Assembly: GCA_028023455.1 (NCBI GenBank)
Contig: JAQFVV010012394.1
Span: forward strand, 32,208,885 to 32,272,884
DNA from: Epiperipatus broadwayi
Taxonomy: Eukaryota; Onychophora; Udeonychophora; Euonychophora; Peripatidae
Direction of reading: 5' to 3'
DNA: 64,000 nucleotides
The notes beneath the pieces were generated by a model. It had not been told where the DNA came from. It was given only the letters and a program-made list of their open reading frames with translations, and searched no databases. Numbering within the stretch: position 1 is the first letter of the stretch; each line of letters starts with the position of its first letter. The translations under genes were made by a program, and so were the position numbers. This document shows positions 47,601 through 59,499 of this stretch, piece after piece.

Positions 47601-48759
47601 AGCACAGTATGTGAGTTATATATATTTCTTCCTGGCATTACAATATATATATATCAACCTTCTATTATGTCACATAATACTAAAACATATAATCAAAGAT
47701 GGTAAAAAAATAAATGATCACCAAAATGCGCATTCCATGCTTAAACAGCATGTATCAATTATCACAGATCACAATCTCTTACATATATCTTCAACATTTG
47801 TTCAGTATTTATAGACAAAAAATTACTAGAGTTTAATTGGCAGGTTTCAAATTTTTTGCATGCACAACTGTGATACAAACCATTTTATGGAAATATGTTA
47901 TTAACTTTTAGATATTATCCCTAGCCTGAATATTTAGTGAATAGTATATCTGCAGTATTATAGAGATATCAACACCTGATTTTCTCATCCATGCTGAGTT
48001 TTGATATTTTTCACCACACCACTCTCATATCAGAAATAGGCAATTTTATTGCTATCCAGTGAGGTATCATGAAAAAATTTTAGAATGACTGACAAAATTA
48101 AGATACAATAATGGTAACCAATGCAACATTAAATAACTATACATAAAAGAAATACATTTTTCATACCAGATATGGTTACTATGGCCAAAAATTGGTTCTT
48201 TAAACTGGAAATTAGTGTGTAGACAAGTAATCTAGCCAATTAATGTATCAGTTAATGTACAAGACTCATTTGAACTACATGACACAATTAAACATTTGTC
48301 TGGTCAAATATATTTGCTATACAACCAGAGACACAACACACAACCTTGAATAACATTCAGTCAGTCATGATTTGTAGTAAGTGTACAGATTTAATAGTTT
48401 GCCATAAAAATAATATTTTATCATTGGAAATTTTGTATGCAATATCTCAAGAAAATGTAATATGGAAAATAACTATAGGCAAAAACATATATGAGATATA
48501 CCTAAATCTGAATAACATTCCCAATTTTTGTCTAGTACACTTTCAACTGTTATATTAGTCATTGTCATGGTAGCTGATTGATGGACCACAAATTTCTCTT
48601 CTCTATCAGATGCCATAACTATGACTAATATAACTTAATCAAAAGTGCACTAGTCAAAAATTGTGAACTTTATTCAGATTTTAAGCATATCTTGTATACA
48701 TTTTGTTTATAATTATTTTCCACATTTCAATATTTTATCATATTTTAAAGAGGGGTGTA
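44681..48759. other. stretch without a recognised gene
   Basis: Mostly single-copy-looking. A decayed minus-strand piece of repeat family F is at about 47640-47815 (AAATAAATGATCACCAAAATGC...ACAGATCACAATCTC). The 80-codon minus frame at 47294-47536 shows no motif. Confidence 0.4.
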
Positions 48760-49143
48760 ATGTCTGAAAGAAGTACAAAAAGAAAGACCTCGTATTTTAA
48801 TACAAATTTGGAAAAACTGATTTTCTTCACAATGATGAATGCAAAATTTGTGTGGTCCATAGATTATGCAAGTGTTCCATTTCCAAAAAAAAGAAAACAT
48901 CAAGACTTTAAAATCATGAACTGTAGGTTGTGACAAACATTTTCCATTATGAAACGAGTTATGAAAATGAAAATTATCTTTTAAGTCACAATTAACCATG
49001 CAACAATCATATTTTGTTAAAGCCATTATTACATCTGAAGCTGCAACAATTGCCTCACCTAGTGTTAGCATTAACAAATATAAATATTTCACAAGTGAAG
49101 ACATGATAAAAGCATTTCTAAAAATTAGAAATAGCAAAGTCTA
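48760..49143 (+). pseudogene. hAT (ZBED type) transposase N-terminus, frameshifted
   Basis: Across three frames the plus strand gives, in order, MSERSTKRKTSYFN, then NDECKIC (the first CxxC of a BED zinc finger), NIFHYETSYENEN (matching the R-H-Y-E-T-x-H finger end), and SEAATIAS...KYFTSEDMIKAF. This is the order in the ZBED5/EPM2AIP1/GTF2IRD2-like group of domesticated and free hAT transposases, in which a segment of the form A-x-x-A-S-x-x-V...K-x-F-x-x-G-E-x-I-K follows the finger. At least two frameshifts. The catalytic region is absent; a LINE 3' end begins at the break. The match rests on remembered family pattern, not alignment. Confidence 0.45.
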
Positions 49144-49918
49144 AATAACAAAGTCTTACTTCATAAATCACTTCTTTGGTTTACTGAATCTAAACAATTG
49201 GATTTCCTCATTAGCTCCACCTTGGCTCTTCCTACAAGCCTGTTCTTGGTGATTCATAGGGGATATACTTCAATCTCTTCGTGTTGTCAACTTTGTTCTT
49301 CTGCTGAAGAAACAATCACTCATATACTTTATATCTGCTCTGCTCTTAAATCAATTAGAGATTTTGTTATTTACAATGTTGTGCTTGACATTAAAGATGC
49401 CTTTTCAGTATATAACATTATTAAACTGGGAAATTTTGCTTCTATAAGACTGTCTATTTTCTTTACTTTTTCTTTATGGTTGACTAGATGTAAACTTATT
49501 TTTGGTCACTCAAAATCTTCTACTCTACAGATATTTCTACTGCTTCTTTGCCAAGCCAAACTTAGAGATTCTGCTCTGTCACCTGCATCTCTTCATAATG
49601 ATACTTGGTCTAAAATTCATTTTCCCTCTGAATAAAATATACTTTCATTTAAGTCCTTCATATAAAAAATGTCATCTTAATCAAATTTTTATTTTATTTT
49701 ATTGATTGTTCTTGCTTTTCAAGGTTAATTTAATTCTTCATAATTTATTTTAAAATTACTTCCTGCTCAAGTCTTTTGAATTTTCAGTTTTTTACAATTT
49801 TATTATATGTTGTTTCTATATTATATTCATGCTTTTTTTTTCATTTTGTATTTTACCTTTTCAATATACATCTTTGTTTCAGTTATCTAATAAATCTAAC
49901 TTGAAAAAAACAACAACT
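49144..49918 (+). pseudogene. LINE 3' end with zf-RVT zinc finger
   Basis: A 145-codon open frame (49198-49635) carries LALPTSLFL and then CQLCSSAEETITHILYIC, the C-x2-C...E-T-x-x-H-x4-C pattern of the zf-RVT domain found after the reverse transcriptase in several non-LTR clades. It is followed by a 280 bp 3' untranslated region with AATAAA (49889 region) and a short A-rich tail at 49904-49915. The upstream RT is missing, so this is a 5'-truncated copy joined to the hAT fragment. The open frame suggests it is fairly recent. Confidence 0.65.
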
Positions 49919-51078
49919 AGAAATTACTTATTTAATATATTCAAAAGCAAAAATAAAATTATTTACACAATTAAAGATGTATAACTTCCTTATAGAATTT
50001 TAGTACATGTTCCTATATCACAGATCCCTTAGAACCCTGTGTAATAGTAGTGATTAGTAATTATATACCCAGATATTAAAGATTAACAGACAGCATATAG
50101 AACAGTTCTGACAATTTAAATAAATTTTTATGCTATTGTTTGGAATTTATATTTTGAACTAAATTTTTATTGTATATTGAGTTTTTTAATAATGAATTAA
50201 CATTATTTGTGATAGTTGATATTATTTGTAATCATTATTATTGCATTGTAATATATCGGTGATAAGATGTTGACACCTGGAGAAAACTGCAAGTAGGCCT
50301 TGCCTTGCAAAGGTCTACTCTTCCTTGCTCTATATGAATCAGGTAATGCATAAATAAATACTATTAATGAAGAGGAGACATTCAATTTCTGTTTAAGATC
50401 TGAACTCAATCATAGCAGAGTAAATGTTTAATATTCACTCTTTATATGCTTGTCATTGCAACTGTTATTATAACATTAGCAACCTTTAAATGCTTGCATT
50501 GACCATTGACATATGCCCTAGGTTCTATAACATAAACCTTTGTTTTTTAGTCTGTCGATTCTATTTTGGATGGCTAATTATTGGTATCAACTGATTTACA
50601 GATAGAAATATTGAGAGAATCCCTGGTTTGTCTATGATGTCATAGATGAATTACAGCCGAAATTCTTAATGTTCAGTCTATATATTGTTGTTATTTAGGC
50701 TTTTAATAATATAAGATATAATTCACAGTTAAATGAATATGAATGCAGTGTATACCACCATAAATAATCGAGAATAGTTACATTATAGGATTTTACATTT
50801 AAATTTAACTTATAAACTTCTTCATGATCTTTCACCTTCGATATCTAAAAGTTCTTAAAGGGGCATTGATAAAATTTATTTGAAAGTAGTACAAATACGT
50901 AAATGTGTCGTATGTGAATTTTTTGTCTCTTTCATATTTATAATTCTGAAAGCAAAAAATAAGTGTATCCCCATTTCTTAGAAGCAATGGTTGTAAAACA
51001 GAGACAGAGAATTCAAGAACTCTCTAATGTTCATATTGGCAAATGTGAATCACTTCAAAAGTACGCTGCACAAATAGG
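49919..51078. other. stretch without a recognised gene
   Basis: AT-rich, with moderate-GC patches at 50260-50350. Nothing recognised. Confidence 0.4.
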
Positions 51079-51566
51079 AAGAACATTGCTGAACTTTGTG
51101 AAATAAAAGATAAAAAACAATTATATTTTAAAGAATGGACTCGTACTTGGCTAAAGAGCACAAATATTGAAAGCCCAAGTGAATTAAGATTCATTTTAAA
51201 TTTAGATAAAAGACTACAAATGTTTGAGACCGGTGGTATATTTGACATAATGAAAAAAATAATTATTCAATTTAATGAAAGACACTAAACGTAGATAATT
51301 CAGGTTTTTGCTCCACAAACTCTGATTACGATGAAAAAGGAACGATTTTTATAATGGATGTGAAGAATGCATTTAAACAGAGCAAACAACATTTCCAATT
51401 TATCATAAGTATTTTTAATGCTAAAATTGATGAGCAATTTAAAGATGAGTGTTCTGGAAATGAATATGGTTATAGAAATAAAAATTACGTGGACAGAGAC
51501 TCATGCAATTTGCAGGAAAAAATATTAGGCAGAAATGAAGATGAAATGTATCAAATTAAAGTATAA
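51079..51566 (+). pseudogene. unidentified coding-like remnant, two frames
   Basis: A frame of about 65 codons (51090-51287: ELCEIKDKKQLYFKEWTRTW, FETGGIFDIMKK) overlaps a second of about 95 codons (51279-51566: DYDEKGTIFIMDVKNAF, NEDEMYQIKV) one step away. Both have a balanced, charged composition unlike the surrounding junk frames, and they would join by a single frameshift near 51280. No family recognised. It could be a mobile-element fragment or a dead gene copy. Confidence 0.25.
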
Positions 51567-51880
51567 TAGAACTATTTTAGTTATATAAATACAACTTCCA
51601 CCTGCCTACATTTTATTGAAAATATGAATAAAAACATCTGAAAAAGACAATAACTCTCAAGATGAATTCTGTGCTGAAACATCACTCTTCACTTGACTCA
51701 GGTCACAATCTGTTACACGTGACTTTACTTTAAATTTTAAAAGCGGAAATGCATTTTAATTACCCACCTGTTTCTCTTTAGTTTGAATAATTTCAAAGTA
51801 AAATTTCGCAATGTATATTTTTAAATATGAAAGTTGTTCTGACACCACTTTTTCATATTATATATTTATTGACATATTCT

Positions 51881-52475
<595 letters not shown>

Positions 52476-52493
52476 CATGAAATATAAAAAGCA

Positions 52494-52850
52494 GCACAAA
52501 GTCTTAAAATCACTCTTTGAAGTATGGGGAAATAATTCTGGGAAAAGCAAAAAAAGATTGAAAATTAAATACATAAATAAAAAAGTAAACAGATTACTAT
52601 TAAGACTGAATTAGATTTAAAGTGAACATATTGCAAAAATAGTTGGTAATAAATGTATTACTTAATTTTTAAACTAGATTCCAAAAGCCTATAAAAGATG
52701 TCGGGCAAACACTCACACACATTTGAGATATGAATGGATAAAAGCAAAAAGTTTGTTGTTGTGACAAGAAGAGAGACTAGGAATTGAAAAAAAAAAAAAG
52801 GATTAAACTTGGAGAGATCTTCATCATGAAATGCATTGATAGTTATTGAA
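52494..52850 (+). pseudogene. RTE LINE 3' fragment, decayed
   Basis: Starts with AAAATCACTCTTTGAAGTATGGG (compare AAATCACTTTATGAAGTATGGG at 10967) and ends with CTTGGAGAGATCTTCATCATG plus AATGCATTGATAGTTATTG, the RTE 3' end. It shares the position of its start with the fragment at 10915-11320. Confidence 0.65.
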
Positions 52851-53749
52851 ACTGATATATTTATATATCATATGACAACAGTCAATGTTATCTATAGCAG
52901 GATTCTTCAATCCGTTGTCAAGACAACCTCTATAAGTGAAAGATGGAATCCAATTTTCACTCTGGGGTAAGATCTTAATATAAACAAGAAAGTTGATACT
53001 TAGAATGTGTATATATTCATTCTTTTATAAAAATTTAGTTGCATATTTTATGCAATTTACTTTCCATATATTTTAATTAATTAATTAACGTGCTCACAGG
53101 TACAAACATATATATTTACATATTTTATTTGATTTGTATTAACAAACGGTAAAGTAAAAAAATTATGAATATTAATTAAAATAATATAAACAATTTGGAA
53201 TAGAGCTTTAATAAATTAGAAATATGATTGATTTAAAATCTTTATGCTTTCTCTTCAAATTGTTTAAGATTTGCCTCTATATATAAATTGAGGTGAAAAG
53301 AAACGTAATTTCTCTATAACACTAATTTTATGCTTTGGATTGAGAGTATTTCTTTAATTAATAGAACACGTTTGAAATCTTAATCTTGATGTGTTGTATA
53401 ATATTAACTGCTTGAAAGTTTATATTACATATTTCGTTATTTGATTTGGTATAGAACAACTGTAAATTGAAAAATTTCGCAAAGGTCAATAAAAATAATA
53501 TAAAACAATTTGAAATATAACTTTGATAAAGTAATACGATTGATTTTTAATCTTCTTGCTTCCTTTCCAAAATTGCTTAAGATGAATTGAGGTAAAAAAA
53601 AAAAGTCGCCTGATCATTTCTCTACAAATCTTATGGATTGAGAGAACTTCATTTACACAAAAGATTGGGGAAAGATTAGGGATAGAGTATTAATCTCTAT
53701 GTATTAGATATGTTTAAACACAAGTATATTGTGTATACTTAAGTCAGAT
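52851..53749. other. non-coding stretch
   Basis: AT-rich. Two loosely similar segments (near 53190-53290 and 53500-53590, sharing ATAAAACAATTTG and GATTGATTT) suggest an old duplication. Confidence 0.4.
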
Positions 53750-53940
53750 GTAATTAAAGAGAATTTGAACCCAGATTTTCAAGTTCCCTTTCATCACCTA
53801 CTCCATCTTATATAACCGATACACATGATCACATACATGTAAAAAAAATAAATGATTTCCAATACACGGATTTCGGGCTGAACCAGCACTCATCAGTTGG
53901 TCCGAACCATCATCTCTCTATATATAATCAGTATATAATA
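53750..53940 (-). repeat. decayed copy of repeat family F
   Basis: Read on the minus strand: GATGGTTCGGACCAACTGATGAGTGCTGGTTCAGC, then TTGGAAATCATTTATT, and GGGTTCAAATTC (53767 region), the B-box-like string at the family's end. Confidence 0.55.
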
Positions 53941-54003
53941 TAAGCAGGTATATAATATTAAATGCTGTGAAGTGTATATTTATATTTAAAGAAAGGAAAG
54001 AAG

Positions 54004-54110
54004 TATTGCATTGGTGTTGCACTTGTAGGCAGTTGCCCGGGTTGCGGGTTCGCGTCCCCCGGTGTTGCGGATTCGCGTCCCGGCCGATGTTATGACACTT
54101 TAAAAAAAAA
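54004..54110 (+). mobile_element. short tRNA-derived SINE with 16 bp target duplication
   Basis: A 107 bp insertion, much richer in G+C than its surroundings, has two B-box-like motifs (GGGTTCGCGTCCCCC and GGATTCGCGTCCCGG, 29 bp apart) and an oligo-A tail. It is flanked by AAAGAAAGGAAAGAAG at 53988-54003 and 54111-54126. This is a LINE-mobilised insertion. The A box and 5' part are missing or weak, so it is 5'-truncated or an unusual duplicated-B-box form. Confidence 0.65.
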
Positions 54111-54126
54111 AAAGAAAGGAAAGAAG

Positions 54127-55056
54127 AACAAATAGGCATATAAAATATGTTAAAAGGCAGTCAAGAGATTGATTCTAAATAGATGGGTATAAGATATATA
54201 TTTTTATATTATAAATGTAAATGCGATGAGTTATTATTTGAAAATTACAAATTTAAAAATATATGTGTGTGGTTGTATTTGTAAAAAAATATTTTTAAAA
54301 TTTGTAATAATAATTTTCTTAATAAAAAAATTACACGTGACAGAAAATTTTGTAATAAAGTAATGATTTTCTACACTTCTTTATGTAAAGTGCGTATTGT
54401 AACGAATTCTCTCTTCTTTTTATCAAATGGATTGTCGACGCCACTACAGATTACTTCCATTAAACGACTTTGAAACTTTAAAATTGAGTACGTTTTCTAT
54501 CATTTGAAAAGTATAGATTTAACGGTAAAAGGTCACTAAGGAGTCGTTTTAAAGAAAATTTATGGATAACTAATAAAAATCTAATTAGGCTATTGAGTTA
54601 AAAATTGCACGCAATTGATAAAATTGATTTTAAAAAAAAATCTATTAACCTAATAGGGGGGAAAAAACTGTTTCATGCAAATATATAATCGTCATTTCCT
54701 TTATATTTTTTATAATAAATTAATTTTTTTGTATCCATTCATTTGATTCTACGTTTTCATTCAGATAACAAAATTTGCAAGTAGTAACTGAATACTATAT
54801 GATACATGTTTTAAAAAGTACACAATATAAATTTAATTTCTCTCTACTCTTAGGGTTATCTACCGTCAGTTTGACTAATCATTGAAAACTAGTTAATATA
54901 TTGCTATAAAATCAACTTCAGACTGACTGGTTTCTGGATTGCGCGTTTGTAAGTTAAGACATGGATTCAAACTTGAAATAAATGCCCTTATGCATCTAAC
55001 ACTCACTCTTTGCATTTTAAAATAAAACCAACTTTCAGTTACCACTATAAGCGATT
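54127..55056. other. non-coding stretch
   Basis: AT-rich; no gene recognised. Confidence 0.45.
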
Positions 55057-55174
55057 CTTATTTTATTTTATACTTGATCAGTCTGACAGTTTTGGTTAAC
55101 AAAAAAAAAAAGCTAAGAGAAAGATTCCTAGATCAGTGAAACTGTCAGATTGATTGAGTATAAAATAAAATAAG
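55057..55174. repeat. foldback hairpin next to RTE fragment
   Basis: CTTATTTTATTTTATACTTG...CAGTCTGACAGTTTT (55057-55093) is the near-complement of AAACTGTCAGATTGATTGAG...AAATAAG (55139-55174). It ends about 10 bp before the RTE fragment begins. Confidence 0.75.
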
Positions 55175-55183
55175 CATTATTAT

Positions 55184-55400
55184 AATGATAAAGTGGAGTT
55201 GGTCTGGACATATTGCTAGAAGAGATGATAATAGATGGACAATTGAAATTTTAAATTGGATTCCAAGAGATTGTAAAAGACCCAGAAAGAGACCACATGT
55301 GAGATGGATGGATGAATTAAGAAAATGTGCAGGGGTGATGTGGAGAAGAGAAGCTTGGAGAGACCTTCATCCTGCAGTGGATTGATAATGGTTGATGATG
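55184..55400 (+). pseudogene. RTE LINE 3' fragment, open
   Basis: 66 uninterrupted codons with IKWSWSGHIARRDDNRWT, IEILNWIPRDCKRPRKRP, HVRWMDELRKCAGVMWRRE and WRDLHPAVD, then a stop and a (GATGAT)n tail. The region corresponds to the C-terminal end of RTE-type polyproteins. It matches 60994-61230 almost base for base but is less corrupted, so it comes from another recently active source copy. Confidence 0.85.
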
Positions 55401-56945
55401 ATGATAATGATAAAGGAAAGGCAATTTCATTTAATTGTTTTCTAATTTTATCAATGTCTAAAGAAGATATAAGTTTGAGAAAAAGAGAATAATAATTTTA
55501 CATCTTTATATTACTCACATTAGTAACCTGATTAAAAAGTCCTAAATGTTTTTATCTCACCTTAACATACTTTTAGAACTAAATGGATCTCTTTTCCAGA
55601 TTTCAGTTATATAACAATTGCAGTGCTTTTGGCAAAAAACTGACTTCCAACAACAACATATATAACATCTTATATACTTACATTCTTTCCGTAGAAGTTA
55701 TTTTCATCCTACTCTAAAACAATCTATTGTAAGCAAAAGAGTAGGCATATAAGAGATTATATGGTGCTGTTGTTTACATATCTTTATAACACCAACATTT
55801 TTAACATGTATATACAATATGTACATATTTGTATTATAACTTCAACTTTAGTTTCTTATATCTGCCAAATCCCTCTTTATATTAATTCTCTAACTTCTAC
55901 TTTAGCGCAAGTAGATAGTCGATTCAAAATAACTCTGGAACCAAACAAGGAATGCTAGTGTGTTTATCTAATGATAGTAATAATAAGATATGTATACCTG
56001 GGTGCCAAATTGTAACTATGAAATCGTAATGCCCACCAGAGATCACCATCCATGCTTATCAATACAGGATATAATGAGGAAAGAAATTAAATTGTCTCAA
56101 AAAAAATATAATGATATATTCAATTAAATTTATTAGGGTCTTAATTTTAAACTTAGTAACAGTTATGTAAATCCTCTCATGATAAGTTATTACTGTTAAC
56201 TAGATAATCTAGACCACTTTCTTCCACAATGCTATAAAGATATATGATCTCGAGCAATAATTATACAAGAATGTTGGGTATATTTCTGACATATAAATGA
56301 ATGGAAATAAATCAGCAATCAATATGGAGAACTTGTAACTTCTGTTTATAATATAAGATTATTATTTCATTTAAAGTAGGATAAAAAATGTTATAAATCC
56401 TTCCCCTTTAATCCCACTATTATTATTTTCGTTCTCAGCATCTATCACTTTCAATAGTCACAAGAATATAACACTAAAGGTCTGTGTTATGTTGTCCTGT
56501 ATATCTTCTTAACTGATAACTCCTTATTTCATTAAACACACTTATATGCCTTCCAACTAACTATAGATTCATTATCATTCTTATAATAGTATTTCCCGAT
56601 TTTAATACTTACACTATTTGACTTCTAAGATAGCTCTCTTCAATTTAATAATTGAAGCGCTCAGATATCTCAAGGTCTTGATCTGTGAGTAAGGTACAAA
56701 TATTAGTGATTACAATGCAATGGGTATGATCCCAAAACTTATTAAATTAAATCCCCATGTGGGTTTACCAGTGGGAATCATATTAAATACCAAAAGCAGA
56801 AAAGGGATTTTATGTCTACTTCTAATATTCACAACAATACAATGAACCAAATAACTAAATTTAATATATCTCAATTGACTATTTTCTCTCATTTTATTCT
56901 ATTTTGTATCATATGTTTGCCAAATTTAACTAGTACTTTTAAATC
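55401..56945. other. stretch without a recognised gene
   Basis: AT-rich; frames are short and without motifs. Confidence 0.45.
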
Positions 56946-56953
56946 CATTACAT

Positions 56954-57422
56954 CAGGGGTCCCCAACCCTATGCCCGCGGGCACCATGGCACCCGCAGAC
57001 CATTTTATGTGTGCCCGTCGCTATCCGAACACGATAAAAAATTATTTATCTGATACAAATAAATTTAATTTTTGAATTTTTTTTTATGAATTATTGTATT
57101 ACATTGTAATCAAATTGTAGGGCATACTATACTTTTACAGCGTAAAAATATAAACGTCAATTATATGTTAAAATTTAATTTTTGAAATAAATATTTTTTT
57201 GTACATTATGTATATTATTAACAATATCCAACCATAAATTTACATGTGATGTGATGTGATGAACCATGGATTCTCTGTAAACGAAGTCAAGAATATCTCA
57301 GCAATTATGTCCAGATAAAAAATAAATGGTGCCCACCACCTAGCTGAAAAAATAAATGGTGCCCACCACCTGGCCGGTATTATGGAATGTGCTCTTAAGT
57401 GCAAAAAGGTTGGGGACCCCTG
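56954..57422. mobile_element. non-autonomous hAT element with perfect 8 bp duplication
   Basis: 469 bp. Starts CAGGGGTCCCCAACC and ends GGTTGGGGACCCCTG, perfect 15 bp inverted ends of hAT type (CAGNG...). Flanked by CATTACAT at 56946-56953 and 57423-57430, an exact 8 bp target duplication. The interior has no transposase; it contains a 30 bp tandem duplication (AAAAAATAAATGGTGCCCAC, about 57314-57375). Confidence 0.92.
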
Positions 57423-57430
57423 CATTACAT

Positions 57431-58007
57431 TTTATGAGTGGGTTATATTCTTTATTCACACAAAATGATCGTTTCCCCCTATATAAGAAAGAAATCTTTC
57501 TAGGTTAATATTTTACAAAGATGAATTATGGAAATCATTCGTGGAAGTAGACTATGGAAGTAAAACATGGAAATCAATCAACATAAGACAATTCATAAAT
57601 TTAAATGTGATCTGGTATTAGTTTGAGATATAGGTGCTGGACGTAGGTGCTAGATATTTGAAATATTAAACATAAGAGAGGATATAATTTCATAAAAATA
57701 ACAAATATTTATTATACTTAAACACGAAAGAAACACACATATACATAATATCACTACAATCTCAAATATTATACTCATTGTAAAATATAAAAAAAATTAC
57801 TTTCTTTTTATATGAAATTCACTTTAACTAAAAAAAAATAATAATAATAAATAAAAAACAGATACTTTCAGATTATTTAAATTTCCTTAAAACCAAACAT
57901 TGTTTTGACCCATATTACTATTTAACATTAATGCACTTATGTACAGAATCAGAATTCTGCATTTAAATACAAATATGAAATTATCTTATAACTTTACACA
58001 AAGCTTA
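57431..58007. other. non-coding stretch
   Basis: AT-rich; nothing recognised. Confidence 0.45.
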
Positions 58008-59275
58008 TAAATTTCTGGTGCTTGTCTTATAGATAAAGATGCTGTTGGATGGCGCCATTTTCACGCTAAAACTATAAAATATGCCCATTCCTGGGTGGTT
58101 GATTATAATAATTTTGCTGTGCTCTTTTGTAAGGCGAAAATAAAAACAAAACAAAATCATCTTTTATAAATATTATTTTTTATTAACGTATACAATTTAA
58201 ATGATAATAATAAATGTAAAATAAAATCAAAAAATTACAATTTGATTCGTGTTTTTTCTATCGTATATTTTTTTAATTGTGTTACAGCTTTTTTTTTATC
58301 AATTTTCTATCAGATATTTTTTTACTTGTGTTACGACTTTTTTGTTGTTGTTGTTTAGCTAAAAAATAATAATCGTAATAAAAAGTAAAATTTCTTAGTC
58401 TATTTTTTATTTTTTTAATCTTCATTTTACTTTTTTTTTTTTTACAAACAAAGAGATATTACGGCTATTTTTTACTTCAAATAGAATGACAATAAAAAGT
58501 AAAAGTTGTTACGGTTTGGTTTAGGGTTAGGTTTAGGGTTAGTTTTAGGGTTAGTGTTCTGTTGTTTGTAATGCTAAAATAAAAAAATTCAAAATCGTAA
58601 CCGTACTCGGACAAAAGAAAGAAACTCAAACTTTTTTAAAAAACAACAAACACATATAAATGTCTTCTTTACTTATTAAACATGTTTATAATATTTGCTT
58701 TTTATGAAATTTACAAAAAATCATGTATATTTGTACTTTTTTTACTGGATATTTTTTTGGTACCGCTCTTTTTTACTTCAAAAATATACATATGGTAGAA
58801 TCTTCTTTGTCTCATGGAATGTTACAAAAAGTACGTTATATGACACGTTACCTAATTGCAACTCACTAAAAACATAGATCTTTAACATTTTCCCAATTAA
58901 AACTTCAATACAGTACATTGTAAAAAGTCTTAGAATTATTACTTTTAAAAATCTGAACATTTCAATACTTTAAAATAAAAAAAAATCCAATAAAAACAAC
59001 ATTTCCATCCAATTCAAATACAAACTCTCTCATCAAGCCATAACTATTTTATAAACTGTGCAAATTCGGAAAATGAATGTGCAGCAATGCAACATAAATG
59101 CTGTACTGTGACATGACATAGCGGCCTGCATTCTGTAGCAACACAAAAAAGTTGTATTATAGAAAACGTGGGTTCGAACGTGTCAGCAGCAGAAACAGCA
59201 TTTTTATGTGTTTTATCGCGAAAATGGTGCCATAGAGCAGCATCTTTAGCTATAAGATGAGTACCAAATTTTTTG
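58008..59275. mobile_element. 1.27 kb element with ~75 bp inverted ends
   Basis: The left end (58008-58084, with GTCTTATAGATAAAGATGCTG and GGCGCCATTTTCACG) is matched in reverse complement by 59197-59275 (CATCTTATAGCTAAAGATGC and GGCACCATTTTCGCG). Between them lie poly-T-rich DNA, a 57 bp-period duplication at 58248-58345, and TTAGGG-like repeats. No transposase is recognised and no target duplication was found. The 78-codon minus frame at 59044-59280 runs through the right end. Confidence 0.5.
58515..58554. repeat. degenerate TTAGGG telomere-like tract
   Basis: GGTTTGG-TTTAGGGTTAGG-TTTAGGGTTAG-TTTTAGGGTTAG: alternating TTTAGGG and TTAG(G) units, four GGG blocks in 40 bp. It matches vertebrate/mollusc-type telomere sequence better than arthropod TTAGG. 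Confidence 0.6.
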
Positions 59276-59499
59276 CCCACCCCTTCATTATAGCAATTAT
59301 AGCTTGAACTATTCCAACAAGCAATAATACCTTGTATTTTCTATGTGAAGATACCCAAACCTTTTAACCATTTTAAATAATTGGTTGGAATATAAAACCA
59401 TAGTTTTAATCCCATGCACATTAAATATTCACTGCTATCCCCTGTAATTCTCATTATCATGTTACCACTTTAGTGACTGTATATATTTTGATAGGCTAG
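59276..59499. other. short non-coding stretch
   Basis: Nothing recognised between the TIR element and the RTE copy. Confidence 0.4.

Noticed and set aside
48745-49137. 130-codon minus-strand frame
   Set aside because: The plus strand of the same DNA carries a recognisable, if broken, BED/hAT order of motifs; the minus frame has none.
59044-59280. 78-codon minus-strand frame with several Cys and His
   Set aside because: Runs through the inverted end of the TIR element; the other end (58008-58084) shows the same DNA without an open frame.
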